DNA of 64,000 nt from contig NZ_CP050192.1 of assembly GCF_011694515.1 (NCBI RefSeq), positions 1,911,031 to 1,975,030 on the forward strand, in the 5' to 3' direction. Below, piece by piece: positions 27,562 through 36,085 of the stretch (positions are counted from its first letter, which is position 1; each line of letters opens with the position of its first letter). The notes beneath the pieces are model-generated. The model worked only from the letters and a program-made list of their open reading frames with translations, did no database searches and had not been told where the DNA came from. The translations under genes and the position numbers were made by a program. Source of the DNA: Mycobacterium sp. DL592 (GTDB lineage Bacteria > Actinomycetota > Actinomycetes > Mycobacteriales > Mycobacteriaceae).

Positions 27562-28470
27562 TCAGGGCCGCATGGCAGCGGGCAGGTCGCTCACCCACTG
27601 GTGGCCCCAGTAGCTGTCAGCGGTGATCTCCTCTGCGGTGTAACGACTTTCGTCGATACGCAGCCCGCCGGTGCCGAACTCGATGTCCCAGTCGCCGGGA
27701 GCGCGGACGTAGAACGACACCATCTTGTCGTTGGTGTGTCTGCCCAGTGTTGAGGACAGCTGGAAGCCCTCCTTGTTGACCCTGTCGAGCGCCGCACCGA
27801 CCGCGTCGAGGGTGTCCACCTCCACCATCATGTGGATCAGGCCGGGGTCACGCAACGTCGTTGCCGGGGCGATCGCCAGGCTGTGATGACGCTCGTTGAC
27901 TCCCAGGAAGCGGATCCGGATCGGCCCGAACTCCTTGGGTAGCGGCACCCGGAATGCGCCGCGGGACAGGAAACCCAATGTCTCGGTGTAGAACTCGAAC
28001 AGGGCGGGGGCATCCACCGCGGGCAGGACGACATGGCCGAGACCCTGGTCACCGGTGACGAACCGGGCGCCGAAGGGTGTCACGACCGGGCTGTGGTCAA
28101 GCACCGCGCCGTGGAACACCTCCAGGGTGTTGCCTGCCGGGTCGTCGAAGGTGATGACCTCCTCCACCCGGCGGTCGTCGGCCTCGGACTGCGAGAGTTG
28201 TTTGTAGGGCACACCCGCCGCGTCAAGGGTCTGCCTGACCTGCTCGAGCCCGATCCGGTCGCGAACTTCCCAGCCCGCGGCCACAATTCGGTCGCTGTCG
28301 CCGGGTGTGACGATGATCCGGGCGGCCCGCTCGTCCATCCGCAGGTACAGCGATTCCGGATCGGGTCCCTTACCTTCGGCGAAACCGAGCAACCTGAAGG
28401 CGAACTGGCGCCACCGCTCGATGTCGGCGGTCTGGATCGTGACGTAGCCGAGGCTGGAGAACAAACTCAT
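27562..28470 (-). CDS. Extradiol ring-cleavage dioxygenase, HsaC-like (type I)
   Basis: 302 residues, the size of two-domain vicinal oxygen chelate dioxygenases. Iron ligands can be placed at His in LGHVVLPAVDA, His in LIHMMVEV and Glu in DIEFGTGGLRID. Other shared patterns with HsaC of M. tuberculosis are LYLRMDERAARIIVTPG, GNTLEVFHG, RHHSLAIAP and LGRHTNDKMVSFYV. HsaC cleaves a catecholic ring-A product (3,4-DHSA) in cholesterol degradation. This gene sits 12 bases after the HsaA-like gene, in the same order as a meta-cleavage pathway. Confidence 0.88.
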   Translation of the reverse strand: MSLFSSLGYVTIQTADIERWRQFAFRLLGFAEGKGPDPESLYLRMDERAARIIVTPGDSDRIVAAGWEVRDRIGLEQVRQTLDAAGVPYKQLSQSEADDRRVEEVITFDDPAGNTLEVFHGAVLDHSPVVTPFGARFVTGDQGLGHVVLPAVDAPALFEFYTETLGFLSRGAFRVPLPKEFGPIRIRFLGVNERHHSLAIAPATTLRDPGLIHMMVEVDTLDAVGAALDRVNKEGFQLSSTLGRHTNDKMVSFYVRAPGDWDIEFGTGGLRIDESRYTAEEITADSYWGHQWVSDLPAAMRP

Positions 28471-28482
28471 CTGCGGCGCCCG

Positions 28483-29664
28483 TCAGATCATCGCCCGCAG
28501 CGGACCCTCGGGTTCGACGCCGAAGGAGCTGAGAGCTGACGCATGGAAGACGGTGCCCGGCACGTGGATGGCGTGTGCCATACCGGTATGGGCGTCACGC
28601 CAGTACCGCTGCAGGGGCTTGTCCATGCGCATGCCGTTGCCGCCGGAGCGGGAGAAGATCTGGTCGACGGCCATCACCGCGCGCCACACCGCACGAACCT
28701 GGGTTCGACGGCCGGCGGCCCGGTCGGCGAACGAGACCTCCTTGCCGGAGTCGACCATGTCGTAGATGCGGTCGACGTTGGCCAGGATCTCCTGGCGGGC
28801 GGCGTTGATGTCGGCGGCGGCCTCACCGATCGCGTACATCACGTACGGGTCGTCCTTGATGGCCGTCCCGGCGGCGCTGACCCGCTCACGCTGGTAGTCG
28901 AGGTGGGCGGCCAGTGCGCCCTCGCAGATCCCGATGGTGGCCGAGGAGATGCCGAGGGGGAACATCGTCGACCAGGGCATCAGGTACAGGGTGTCGGTCA
29001 TGCCGGCTTCCCGCTGGGCGGTGCCGTCCATCACCTTGAACGCGTCCATGGTCCGGTATTCGGGGACGAAGGCATTGCGCACGATCACGTCCTTGGACCC
29101 GGTGCCGCGCAACCCGACGACATCCCACGAGTCCTCGACGATCTCGTAGTCCTTGCGGGGCAGGATCATGTGCAGCATCTGCGGTGGCATGACGGGTCTG
29201 CCCTCGGCATTGCCCAGCAGAGCACCGAGGAAGATCCAGTCGCAGTGGTCGGTGCCGGAGCTGAACTGCCAGCGGCCGTTGAAGATGTAGCCGCCGTCGA
29301 CGGGCACCGCCACACCCTGCGGTGCGTAGGGGGATGCCACCCAGGTGTCGACATCGTCGGCCCAGATCTCGGCGGCCACCCGCGGATCGGCATAGGCCAA
29401 CTGGTACGGGTGCACGCCCACGACACCGTTGATCCAGCCGGCAGCCGGGTCCAGTGCCGCGGTCGCCATCACCGTTTCGGCGAACTCGCGCGGGTGCACC
29501 TCGAGCCCGCCGTGCTCCTTGGGCTGCAGCAGGCGGATGTTGCCCGCCGACTTCATGATCTTCACTGTCTGCTCGGTCAGTTTGCCGATCTTCTCGGCCT
29601 CGACCGCGTGATCGCGCAACTGATCCGCGGCGTCCATGACTTTGTCGATAACCCGGGTTGTCAT
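28483..29664 (-). CDS. Flavin-dependent hydroxylase oxygenase component, HsaA-like
   Basis: 393 residues of the acyl-CoA-dehydrogenase-fold group D flavin monooxygenases. Typical segments are LLQPKEHGGLEVHPREFAETVMATAALDPAAGWINGVVGVHPYQLAYADPRVAAEIW, GRWQFSSGTDHCDWIFLGA, DSWDVVGLRGTGSKDVIVRNAFVPEYRT and the C-terminal SGGNGMRMDKPLQRYWRDAHTGMAHAIHVPG. HsaA hydroxylates the phenolic ring A of 3-HSA using reduced flavin from HsaB; no HsaB-type reductase is visible here, so reduced flavin must come from elsewhere. First gene of the minus-strand operon. Confidence 0.88.
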   Translation of the reverse strand: MTTRVIDKVMDAADQLRDHAVEAEKIGKLTEQTVKIMKSAGNIRLLQPKEHGGLEVHPREFAETVMATAALDPAAGWINGVVGVHPYQLAYADPRVAAEIWADDVDTWVASPYAPQGVAVPVDGGYIFNGRWQFSSGTDHCDWIFLGALLGNAEGRPVMPPQMLHMILPRKDYEIVEDSWDVVGLRGTGSKDVIVRNAFVPEYRTMDAFKVMDGTAQREAGMTDTLYLMPWSTMFPLGISSATIGICEGALAAHLDYQRERVSAAGTAIKDDPYVMYAIGEAAADINAARQEILANVDRIYDMVDSGKEVSFADRAAGRRTQVRAVWRAVMAVDQIFSRSGGNGMRMDKPLQRYWRDAHTGMAHAIHVPGTVFHASALSSFGVEPEGPLRAMI

Positions 29665-29684
29665 GCGTTTTCCCTCATTTGTCG

Positions 29685-29801
29685 GGCCTGGTTAGGCCAA
29701 TACTGAACCAGCGTGCCTGGCGGCGCGAGGAGTTGTCCCAATGAGCGGACCAGGCCCTTTTGGCCCTTTACAAGTCTGGTCTGATTTGTCAATGTGACCA
29801 G
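29685..29801. promoter_or_regulatory. Divergent control region with repeated CTGGTC half-sites
   Basis: Between the divergent HsaA-like and monooxygenase genes. GGCCT-GGTT-AGGCC (29685-29698) is a 14-base palindrome next to the HsaA-like start. Half-sites GACCAG (29748-29753), CTGGTC (29776-29781) and GACCAG (29796-29801) form two nested inverted repeats, the last overlapping the monooxygenase GTG. A weaker 20-base inverted repeat spans 29770-29789. No KstR (TnnAACnnGTTnnA) or KstR2 site is seen. Confidence 0.45.
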
Positions 29802-31419
29802 CATGCAGAGAACCGGGCTGGCCGACCTCGACGCCGTCGTCGTCGGGGCCGGATTCGCGGGTTTGTACGCCCTGCACCGGCTGCGCTCGCAGGGTCTGGC
29901 CGTGCGGGTGTTCGAGGCGGCCCCCGGAGTGGGCGGCACCTGGTATTACAACCGCTACCCGGGCGCGCGCTGCGATGTTGAGAGCGTCGACTACAGCTAC
30001 TCGTTCTCCGAGGAACTGCAGCAGCAGTGGAACTGGACCGAGCGCTACGCCACGCAGCCCGAGATCCTCGAGTACCTCAACTGGGTCACCGACACACTCG
30101 ACCTGCGCCGCGACATCACCTTCGGCACGCGAGTGACGTCGGCGGTCCTCGACGAGGACACCCTGCGGTGGACGGTGAGCACCGACTCCGGTGAGGTGGT
30201 CAGCGCGCGGTTCGCCATCATGGCCACCGGCGCGCTGTCGGCGGCGATCACACCGGACTTCGCGGGGCTGGACAGCTTCTCCGGTGATGTGTTCCACACC
30301 GCGCACTGGCCGCACCAGGGCGTCGACTTAACCGGCAGGCGGGTCGCGGTCATCGGCACGGGATCCTCGGGCATCCAGTCGATTCCGCTGATCGCCGAAC
30401 AGGCCGCCCAGCTGTACGTCTTCCAGCGCACGCCCAACTACAGCGTCCCGGCCGGCAACCGGCCGCTGACCGCCGACGAGCTGGCCGAGGTCAAGGCGAA
30501 CTACGCCGAACGGCGGCGGATCTCGTTCCGCAGCGGCGGCGGCTCGCCCTATGTCGGCACCACGACGCCGACCCTGCAGGTGCCGCCGCAGGAGCGCCGG
30601 ATGGCCTTCGAAAGGCGTTGGCAGCTCGGCGGCGTGCTGTTCTCCAAGACGTTCCCCGACCAGATGACCGACCTCGCCGCCAACGACGAGGCCAGGAAGT
30701 TCTGGGAGGACAAGATCCGCGCGGTCATCGACGACCCCGCCGTCGCCGAACTGCTGATCCCCGACGACCATCCGATCGGGGCGAAGCGTATCTGCACCGA
30801 CTCGCAGTATTTCCAGACGTTCAACCGGCCCAACGTCGAGTTGGTCAGCGTGCGCCGGACCCCGATCGAGTCGATCGATGCCACCGGGATCTCCACCACC
30901 GCAGCCCATTACGACGTCGACGCGATCGTGTTCGCCACCGGCTTCGACGCACTGACCGGGTCACTGGGCAAGATCAGCATTATCGGCCGCGGGGGACGGG
31001 CGCTGTCCGAGGACTGGGCCCACGGCCCGCGGACCTATCTGGGGCTGGGCTGCGACGGGTTCCCGAACCTGTTCATGATCACCGGCCCGGGCAGCCCGGC
31101 AGTCCTGGCCAACATGGTGCTCGGAGCCGAGGCGCACGTCGACTGGATCGCCGAGGCAATCGGCTACCTCGACGAAAACGGCTACGCCGCATTAGAAGCC
31201 ACGCCCGACGCTGTGGAGCGCTGGTTGGCCGAGCTGTCGCAGCGCGTGGAGACCACGCTGTTCACCAAGGCCAACTCGTGGTACCTGGGCGCCAACGTGC
31301 CGGGCAAGCCGCGGGTGTTCATGCTGTTTTGCGGCGGGTTCGGCGTCTACAACGACATCTGCGCCGACGTGGCGGCAAGCGGCTACAAGGGGTTCGAACT
31401 CCTTGCGCCGCAAGGTTAG
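29794..31419 (+). CDS. Baeyer-Villiger-type flavin monooxygenase
   Basis: 541 residues (GTG at 29794; ATG at 29803 is an alternative). The first Rossmann motif is VVVGAGFAGLYALHRLRSQGLAVRVFEAAPGVGGTWYYNRYPGARCDVES. The Baeyer-Villiger fingerprint FSGDVFHTAHWP is intact, followed by the NADPH-binding VAVIGTGSSGIQ. These enzymes insert oxygen next to a ketone to give esters or lactones. Divergent from the ring-cleavage operon and convergent with the HsaD-like gene, it may prepare a cyclic ketone for the pathway. Its 3' end overlaps the HsaD-like stop. Confidence 0.9.
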   Translation: MTSMQRTGLADLDAVVVGAGFAGLYALHRLRSQGLAVRVFEAAPGVGGTWYYNRYPGARCDVESVDYSYSFSEELQQQWNWTERYATQPEILEYLNWVTDTLDLRRDITFGTRVTSAVLDEDTLRWTVSTDSGEVVSARFAIMATGALSAAITPDFAGLDSFSGDVFHTAHWPHQGVDLTGRRVAVIGTGSSGIQSIPLIAEQAAQLYVFQRTPNYSVPAGNRPLTADELAEVKANYAERRRISFRSGGGSPYVGTTTPTLQVPPQERRMAFERRWQLGGVLFSKTFPDQMTDLAANDEARKFWEDKIRAVIDDPAVAELLIPDDHPIGAKRICTDSQYFQTFNRPNVELVSVRRTPIESIDATGISTTAAHYDVDAIVFATGFDALTGSLGKISIIGRGGRALSEDWAHGPRTYLGLGCDGFPNLFMITGPGSPAVLANMVLGAEAHVDWIAEAIGYLDENGYAALEATPDAVERWLAELSQRVETTLFTKANSWYLGANVPGKPRVFMLFCGGFGVYNDICADVAASGYKGFELLAPQG

Positions 31420-32306
31420 CCGCGCTGAAGGAAGCTCAGTGCGGTCGCTTCGAAGGCCTGCTTCTGCTCGATCATCACCCAGTGCCCGCAGTTCGGGAAG
31501 ACATGCAGTTCGGCGTCGGGGATGGTGCGCATCGGGACCAGTGACATATCCAGCGGGCTGACCCGGTCATCACGCCCCCAGGTCAGCAGGGTGGGTGCCT
31601 TGACCTTATGCATGATCGCCCAGGGCAGCGGAAAATCAGCGTTTCGCATCATCTTCGTCATCGCCGCGAAGGCGGCCTTGCCGTACATCCGGCGCGCGCT
31701 GGCCAGCGTCTCGGGATCGGTGGCCAGCTCCCAGCGTTCGTTGATCAGCGTCTCGGTGACCAGGTCCTGGTTGTAGACCATCGAGTTGAGCCAGTCGACG
31801 AGGCGCTGGCGGGTGGGATCCTCGGTGAACTCCTGCAGCAGCCGGATTCCCTCACTGGGGCCTGGGCTGTAGATGTTGGTGCCGATCCCGCCGATGGTGA
31901 TGAGCTTGCCGATGCGGTCGGGGTGATTGATCGCGAAGTTGATACCGACGCCGCCGCCCATCGAGTTGCCGATCACGTCGACCCGGTCGAGTCCCAGCGC
32001 GTCGACGAACACCGGCACGGCGGCCTGGGCGTCGAGCATCGGGTGACCGCCGAAGTCGTCACTGACGCCGAAGCCCGGGAACTCCAGCACCAGGCACCGG
32101 AAGTGTTCGGCGAAGAACGCCAGGTTGCCGCGGTAGTTGCGCCAGCCGGTCACGCCGGGGCCCGATCCGTGCAGCAGAAGCAGCGTGGGGCCCTCGCCGG
32201 CCTCGTGATAGCGCAGAACGCCCTTGTCGGTGCTGATTTCCCGCAGCGTGCCTTCGTAACTGGTGTCCACGTCTGCTATCCGATCATTTGCGGTCGTGTT
32301 GCTCAA
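31416..32306 (-). CDS. Meta-cleavage product hydrolase, HsaD/BphD-like
   Basis: 296 residues, alpha/beta hydrolase fold. The oxyanion segment LLLLHGSGPGVTGWRNY is the family signature. The catalytic triad is visible as Ser in GNSMGGGVG, Asp in TWGRDDRVSP and His in NCGHWVMIEQ. HsaD and BphD split C-C bonds in ring-cleavage products, the step after an HsaC-type dioxygenase. It is transcribed separately from the other pathway genes, towards the monooxygenase. Confidence 0.9.
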   Translation of the reverse strand: MSNTTANDRIADVDTSYEGTLREISTDKGVLRYHEAGEGPTLLLLHGSGPGVTGWRNYRGNLAFFAEHFRCLVLEFPGFGVSDDFGGHPMLDAQAAVPVFVDALGLDRVDVIGNSMGGGVGINFAINHPDRIGKLITIGGIGTNIYSPGPSEGIRLLQEFTEDPTRQRLVDWLNSMVYNQDLVTETLINERWELATDPETLASARRMYGKAAFAAMTKMMRNADFPLPWAIMHKVKAPTLLTWGRDDRVSPLDMSLVPMRTIPDAELHVFPNCGHWVMIEQKQAFEATALSFLQRG

Positions 32307-32439
32307 CGGCGGGTTCCGGTCAGTGAGCGGGCGACAGAGTCGTCGTATCAGTCATCACATCAGCAACACTGGTCACATCGTGCGGTATCCTGCTCGAGGA
32401 AGCGTGTCTGTGCGCGCCGTGCCGGGCGAAGGGATGCCT

Positions 32440-34665
32440 ATGACGCAAGTGTCTGATTCAGACGCTGCGGAGGCCGTCACCGAACCTACGGGGGAAGCCA
32501 AACCGGCAATGACCAGGCTGGACCGGATCCGGCGCCGCCGCCCGCTCAGCCACGTAAGTATCCAGTCGAAACTCATCCTGATGATGGTGCTGTGCACCAT
32601 ACTGGCGGCGACGGTCGTCGGCGGCATCGCGTTCCAAGCCGGCCGCACCTCGCTCCGCAATGCGGTGTTCGACCGGCTGACCGAATTACGCGAGTCCCAA
32701 ACCCGGTCGCTGCAGGAGCAGATCTCCGACCTGAAGAATTCCCTCATCATCTACACCCACGGTGTGGTCGCGCGCGACGCACTGGAGGCGTTCACCGCCG
32801 GGTTCAACCAATTGGCTAACGCCCAGATCAGCCCGGCGCAGTGGCAGAACATCGGTGACTACTACAACAACTCGTTCATCAAAGAGACCGAGAAGTACAG
32901 CGGCACGAAACTGGACGCCGCCGCGCTCCTACCCGCTTCCAATGCCCAGCGTTACTTGCAGGCCAACTACACGGCCACGCGTCCGCACAACCTTGACGAC
33001 GGCGACGATTACGCGATTGCCCTTGACGACGCCCACGACGGCAGCGCGTGGTCGGCGGCGAACGCTCATTTCCAGGACTTCTTCCGGCAGATCACGACAA
33101 GGTATGAATTTCAGGATGCCTTGCTGATCGATGCCAGCGGCAACGTCGTTTACACCGCCTACAAGGACGTCGACCTCGGCACCAACATCGTGGCCGGCCC
33201 CTTTGCCGGATCCAAACTCCAGGAGGCCTATCTCAAGGCGATGTCGTCCAACGCCGTCGACTATGTCGGATTCACTGACTTCGAGTTCTATCAACCGGCC
33301 GAAAACTCGCCGACCGCGTGGATGGTGGCACCGTTGCGCCGGGACGGCCGCGCGGAAGGTGTTCTCGCGCTGCAGTTCCCCATCACGAAGATCAACCGCC
33401 TGATGACCTTCGATAAGAAGTGGCAGGATGTTGGCCTCGGCCAGACGGGGGAGACGATCCTGGCGGGGCCAGACGAGCTCATGAGGTCGGACTCTCGGGT
33501 CTTCCTGGAGGACCCGCAGCGCTACAAACGTGATGTCGTCCAAGCAGGCACTCCGCCCGACGTCGCCGACATGGCCATCCGTCAGGGTGGGACGACGTTG
33601 GTGCAGCCGCTGTCCTCGCCCGCCACCAGGAACGCCCAGAGGGGAGAGTCTGGCACCCTGGTCGCCGCCGATTACCTCGGCCAGGACACTCTGCAGGCCT
33701 ATGCGCCGCTCGTGGTCAAGGACTCCGAGCTGCACTGGTCGATCGTCGCTAAGGTCGATACCGCCGAAGCCTTTGCCAAGGAAGCCACGTTTACCAAGAC
33801 CATGGTGGTGGTGACCGCGGGCATGATCTTCCTGGTCTGTCTGCTGGCGATCATGCTGGCCCAGATCTTCGTTCGCCCCATCAGGCGCCTCGAGGCCGGT
33901 GCGCTGCGAATCGGCTCGGGTGACTACGAAGTTGCAATCCCCGTCACCACGCGGGACGAAATTGGCGACCTCACAACAGCTTTCAATGAGATGGGTCGCA
34001 GTCTCACTGTCAAGGAAGATCTCATCAACCAACAGCGGCGCGAGGCCGACGCTCTGCTGAAGTCACTGATGCCAGAGACCATCGCCGAACGGTTCAAGCA
34101 GGGTGAAGAGAGTATCTCCGTTGAGCACAAGAACGTGACGGTGATCTTCGCTGACATCATCGGGCTGGATCGGCTTCAGGTCGAGCTGTCATCGCGGGAA
34201 TCGCTGACAAAGGTCAACGAGCTCATCCGGCAGATGGACGCTGCCGCCGACAGTTTGGGTATGGAGCGGGTGCACACCGTTCGCAACGGCTACCTCGCCA
34301 GCTGTGGTCTGACGGTGCCCCGGCTCGACAACGTCCGCAGGACCGTCGACTTCGCCCTGGAGTGTCAGCGAATCGTCGAGCGATTCAACGCAGAGACCGA
34401 CAACAACCTCAGCCTGCGGGCCGGCATCGACACCGGGTCGGTCAGCAGCGGTCTGTTCGGCCAGCCGTCGGTGGTCTACGACATGTGGGGCGCGGCGGTG
34501 AATCTCGCCCACCAGATCAAGAACGGCTCGCCGCAGCCGGGGATCTACGTCACCTCGCGGGTATACGACAACCTGCAGGAAACCATGCAGTTCACGTCCG
34601 CTGGAACGGTGACAGTCGACGGCGCGTCCGAACCCGTGTGGCAGTTGTCGGAGCGTGAGCGATGA
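32440..34665 (+). CDS. Membrane class III nucleotide cyclase homologue with degenerate active site (Rv2435c-like)
   Basis: 741 residues. The ATG at 32440 was chosen for GAAGGG 6 bases upstream; earlier in-frame starts overlap the HsaD-like gene. An N-terminal helix (LILMMVLCTILAATVVGGIAF) and a large extracytoplasmic sensor region with a Cache-like second half are followed by a second helix (TMVVVTAGMIFLVCLLAIMLAQIFV), a HAMP domain (RPIRRLEAGALRIGSGDYEVAIPVTTRDEIGDLTTAFNEM) and a class III cyclase domain. Asp572 (FADI) is kept, but Asn616 replaces the second metal Asp, His612 the substrate Lys, and Gln692 the transition-state Arg (VNLAHQ). Catalysis is therefore doubtful. Coupled to the channel gene, as in M. 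tuberculosis Rv2435c-Rv2434c. Confidence 0.88.
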   Translation: MTQVSDSDAAEAVTEPTGEAKPAMTRLDRIRRRRPLSHVSIQSKLILMMVLCTILAATVVGGIAFQAGRTSLRNAVFDRLTELRESQTRSLQEQISDLKNSLIIYTHGVVARDALEAFTAGFNQLANAQISPAQWQNIGDYYNNSFIKETEKYSGTKLDAAALLPASNAQRYLQANYTATRPHNLDDGDDYAIALDDAHDGSAWSAANAHFQDFFRQITTRYEFQDALLIDASGNVVYTAYKDVDLGTNIVAGPFAGSKLQEAYLKAMSSNAVDYVGFTDFEFYQPAENSPTAWMVAPLRRDGRAEGVLALQFPITKINRLMTFDKKWQDVGLGQTGETILAGPDELMRSDSRVFLEDPQRYKRDVVQAGTPPDVADMAIRQGGTTLVQPLSSPATRNAQRGESGTLVAADYLGQDTLQAYAPLVVKDSELHWSIVAKVDTAEAFAKEATFTKTMVVVTAGMIFLVCLLAIMLAQIFVRPIRRLEAGALRIGSGDYEVAIPVTTRDEIGDLTTAFNEMGRSLTVKEDLINQQRREADALLKSLMPETIAERFKQGEESISVEHKNVTVIFADIIGLDRLQVELSSRESLTKVNELIRQMDAAADSLGMERVHTVRNGYLASCGLTVPRLDNVRRTVDFALECQRIVERFNAETDNNLSLRAGIDTGSVSSGLFGQPSVVYDMWGAAVNLAHQIKNGSPQPGIYVTSRVYDNLQETMQFTSAGTVTVDGASEPVWQLSERER

Positions 34666-36077
34666 CGGACATCTTCAGGTCGACATGGTTCTACTGGGCG
34701 GTCGGGATCGCCTTCGGTCTCCCCCTGGGACTGGTGATTCTCACCGAGTGGCAGCATATCCTGCAGCGTAAGCAGAGCTTCCTTGTTCGCCCTGTGACCA
34801 TACTGCGGAATTATCTGTTGCCGCTGACCGCACTCTTGTTGCTGATGTTGGAAGCCAATCAGATTCCACCACAAGAAACTTCGGTGCGGGTGGTGGGCAC
34901 CCTGGTCGCGTTCGTGGTGCTCGTGCTCATGCTGTCGGGTATCAAGGCGGCGCTGTTCCAAAGCGCTCCTGACGGATCGTGGCGCAAGAGGATCCCGTCA
35001 ATTTTCCTCGATGTGCTGCGCTTCGTGCTGATCGCGGTGGGGTTGGCGATGATTTTCGCCTACATCTGGGGCGCAAACGTCAAGGGCTTGTTCACCGCAC
35101 TCGGCGTCACGTCGATCGTGGTCGGTCTGACTCTGCAGAACTCGGTAGGCCAGATCATCTCCGGCCTGCTGATGCTGTTCGAGCAGCCTTTTCGGCTGGG
35201 GGACTGGATCGAGACCGCACAGGCAAAAGGCAAAGTCATCGAGGTCAACTGGCGGGCAACTCATCTCGAGACGGGCACCGGACTTCAGATCACACCGAAC
35301 TCGATGCTGGCCGCAGCCTCATTCACCAACCTGAGCCGGCCGGCTGGCAAGCATTCGTTGGCTGTCACCACTGTGTTCGCGGTAGACGATCCCCCAGAGA
35401 AGGTGTGTGCCCTGCTCGCCCGGTTGGCCGCTGCACTACCGCAGTGCGACCCGGACCGCTCGCCGTCGGCGGTGCCCTCGGGTGCTATGGAGTATCGCAC
35501 CAAGATTCCGCTGAATTCGCCGGCAGAGGACGGTAGGGCCAAAGCCACCTTTCTGCGGTGGTTGTGGTACGCCTCGAGGCGTGAGGGATTGCATCTGGAT
35601 GAGGCACAGGATGAGTTCTCGACGGAGGACAGGATCACCGAGGCCATCTCCAGGGTGGTCGGGCCCACGTTCCGGCTAAGCGGCGACGAGCAGCGGGCTT
35701 TGATCGCGCACGCCAAGCTCGAACGCTACGCGGACGGCGAGCGGATCCAGCGGATCGGAGAGGTCCCCGACGGACTGACCTTCATCCTGTCGGGGGAAGT
35801 GCAGATGACCGCGCCTCTCGAGGATGGTTCTGAGACGGTTCTGTGGTCGCAGGGGGAGGGCTCCTTCCTTGGCCAGTCCGCGTTGACACGACAGGCGGTG
35901 CTCGGATCGGCTTATGCCGACGGCGAAGTCACCACAGTGCACGTTGGCCGTGACAAGATGGCCGACCTTGTGCACCAGAACCCCCAACTCCTGCAGGAGC
36001 TGGGGCAGACCATCGAGGAGCGCCGTGCCCACGTCCGGCGGGCGATGGAACAGACCGCCGACGCCGATATCGATTGA
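34662..36077 (+). CDS. MscS-type channel with cyclic-nucleotide-binding domain (Rv2434c-like)
   Basis: 471 residues. About four hydrophobic helices precede the MscS core, ALGVTSIVVGLTLQNSVGQIISGLLMLFEQPFRLGDWIETAQAKGKVIEVNWRATHLETGTGLQITPNSML. After the beta domain a C-terminal cNMP-binding fold begins near residue 340 (RALIAHAKLERYADGERIQRIGEVPDGLTFILSGEVQM). The phosphate-binding cassette reads FLGQSALTRQAVLGSAYADG: the usual Glu is Gln and the PRxA arginine is not found. The ATGA overlap with the cyclase gene implies one functional unit in the membrane. Architecture is certain; binding of cAMP or cGMP is not. Confidence 0.9.
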   Translation: MTDIFRSTWFYWAVGIAFGLPLGLVILTEWQHILQRKQSFLVRPVTILRNYLLPLTALLLLMLEANQIPPQETSVRVVGTLVAFVVLVLMLSGIKAALFQSAPDGSWRKRIPSIFLDVLRFVLIAVGLAMIFAYIWGANVKGLFTALGVTSIVVGLTLQNSVGQIISGLLMLFEQPFRLGDWIETAQAKGKVIEVNWRATHLETGTGLQITPNSMLAAASFTNLSRPAGKHSLAVTTVFAVDDPPEKVCALLARLAAALPQCDPDRSPSAVPSGAMEYRTKIPLNSPAEDGRAKATFLRWLWYASRREGLHLDEAQDEFSTEDRITEAISRVVGPTFRLSGDEQRALIAHAKLERYADGERIQRIGEVPDGLTFILSGEVQMTAPLEDGSETVLWSQGEGSFLGQSALTRQAVLGSAYADGEVTTVHVGRDKMADLVHQNPQLLQELGQTIEERRAHVRRAMEQTADADID

Positions 36078-36085
36078 GCCGCATC

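Noticed and set aside
29665..32439. KstR or KstR2 control of the ring-cleavage cluster
   Set aside because: I looked for TnnAACnnGTTnnA and for the KstR2-type CAAG/CTTG palindrome in the intergenic regions and found neither.
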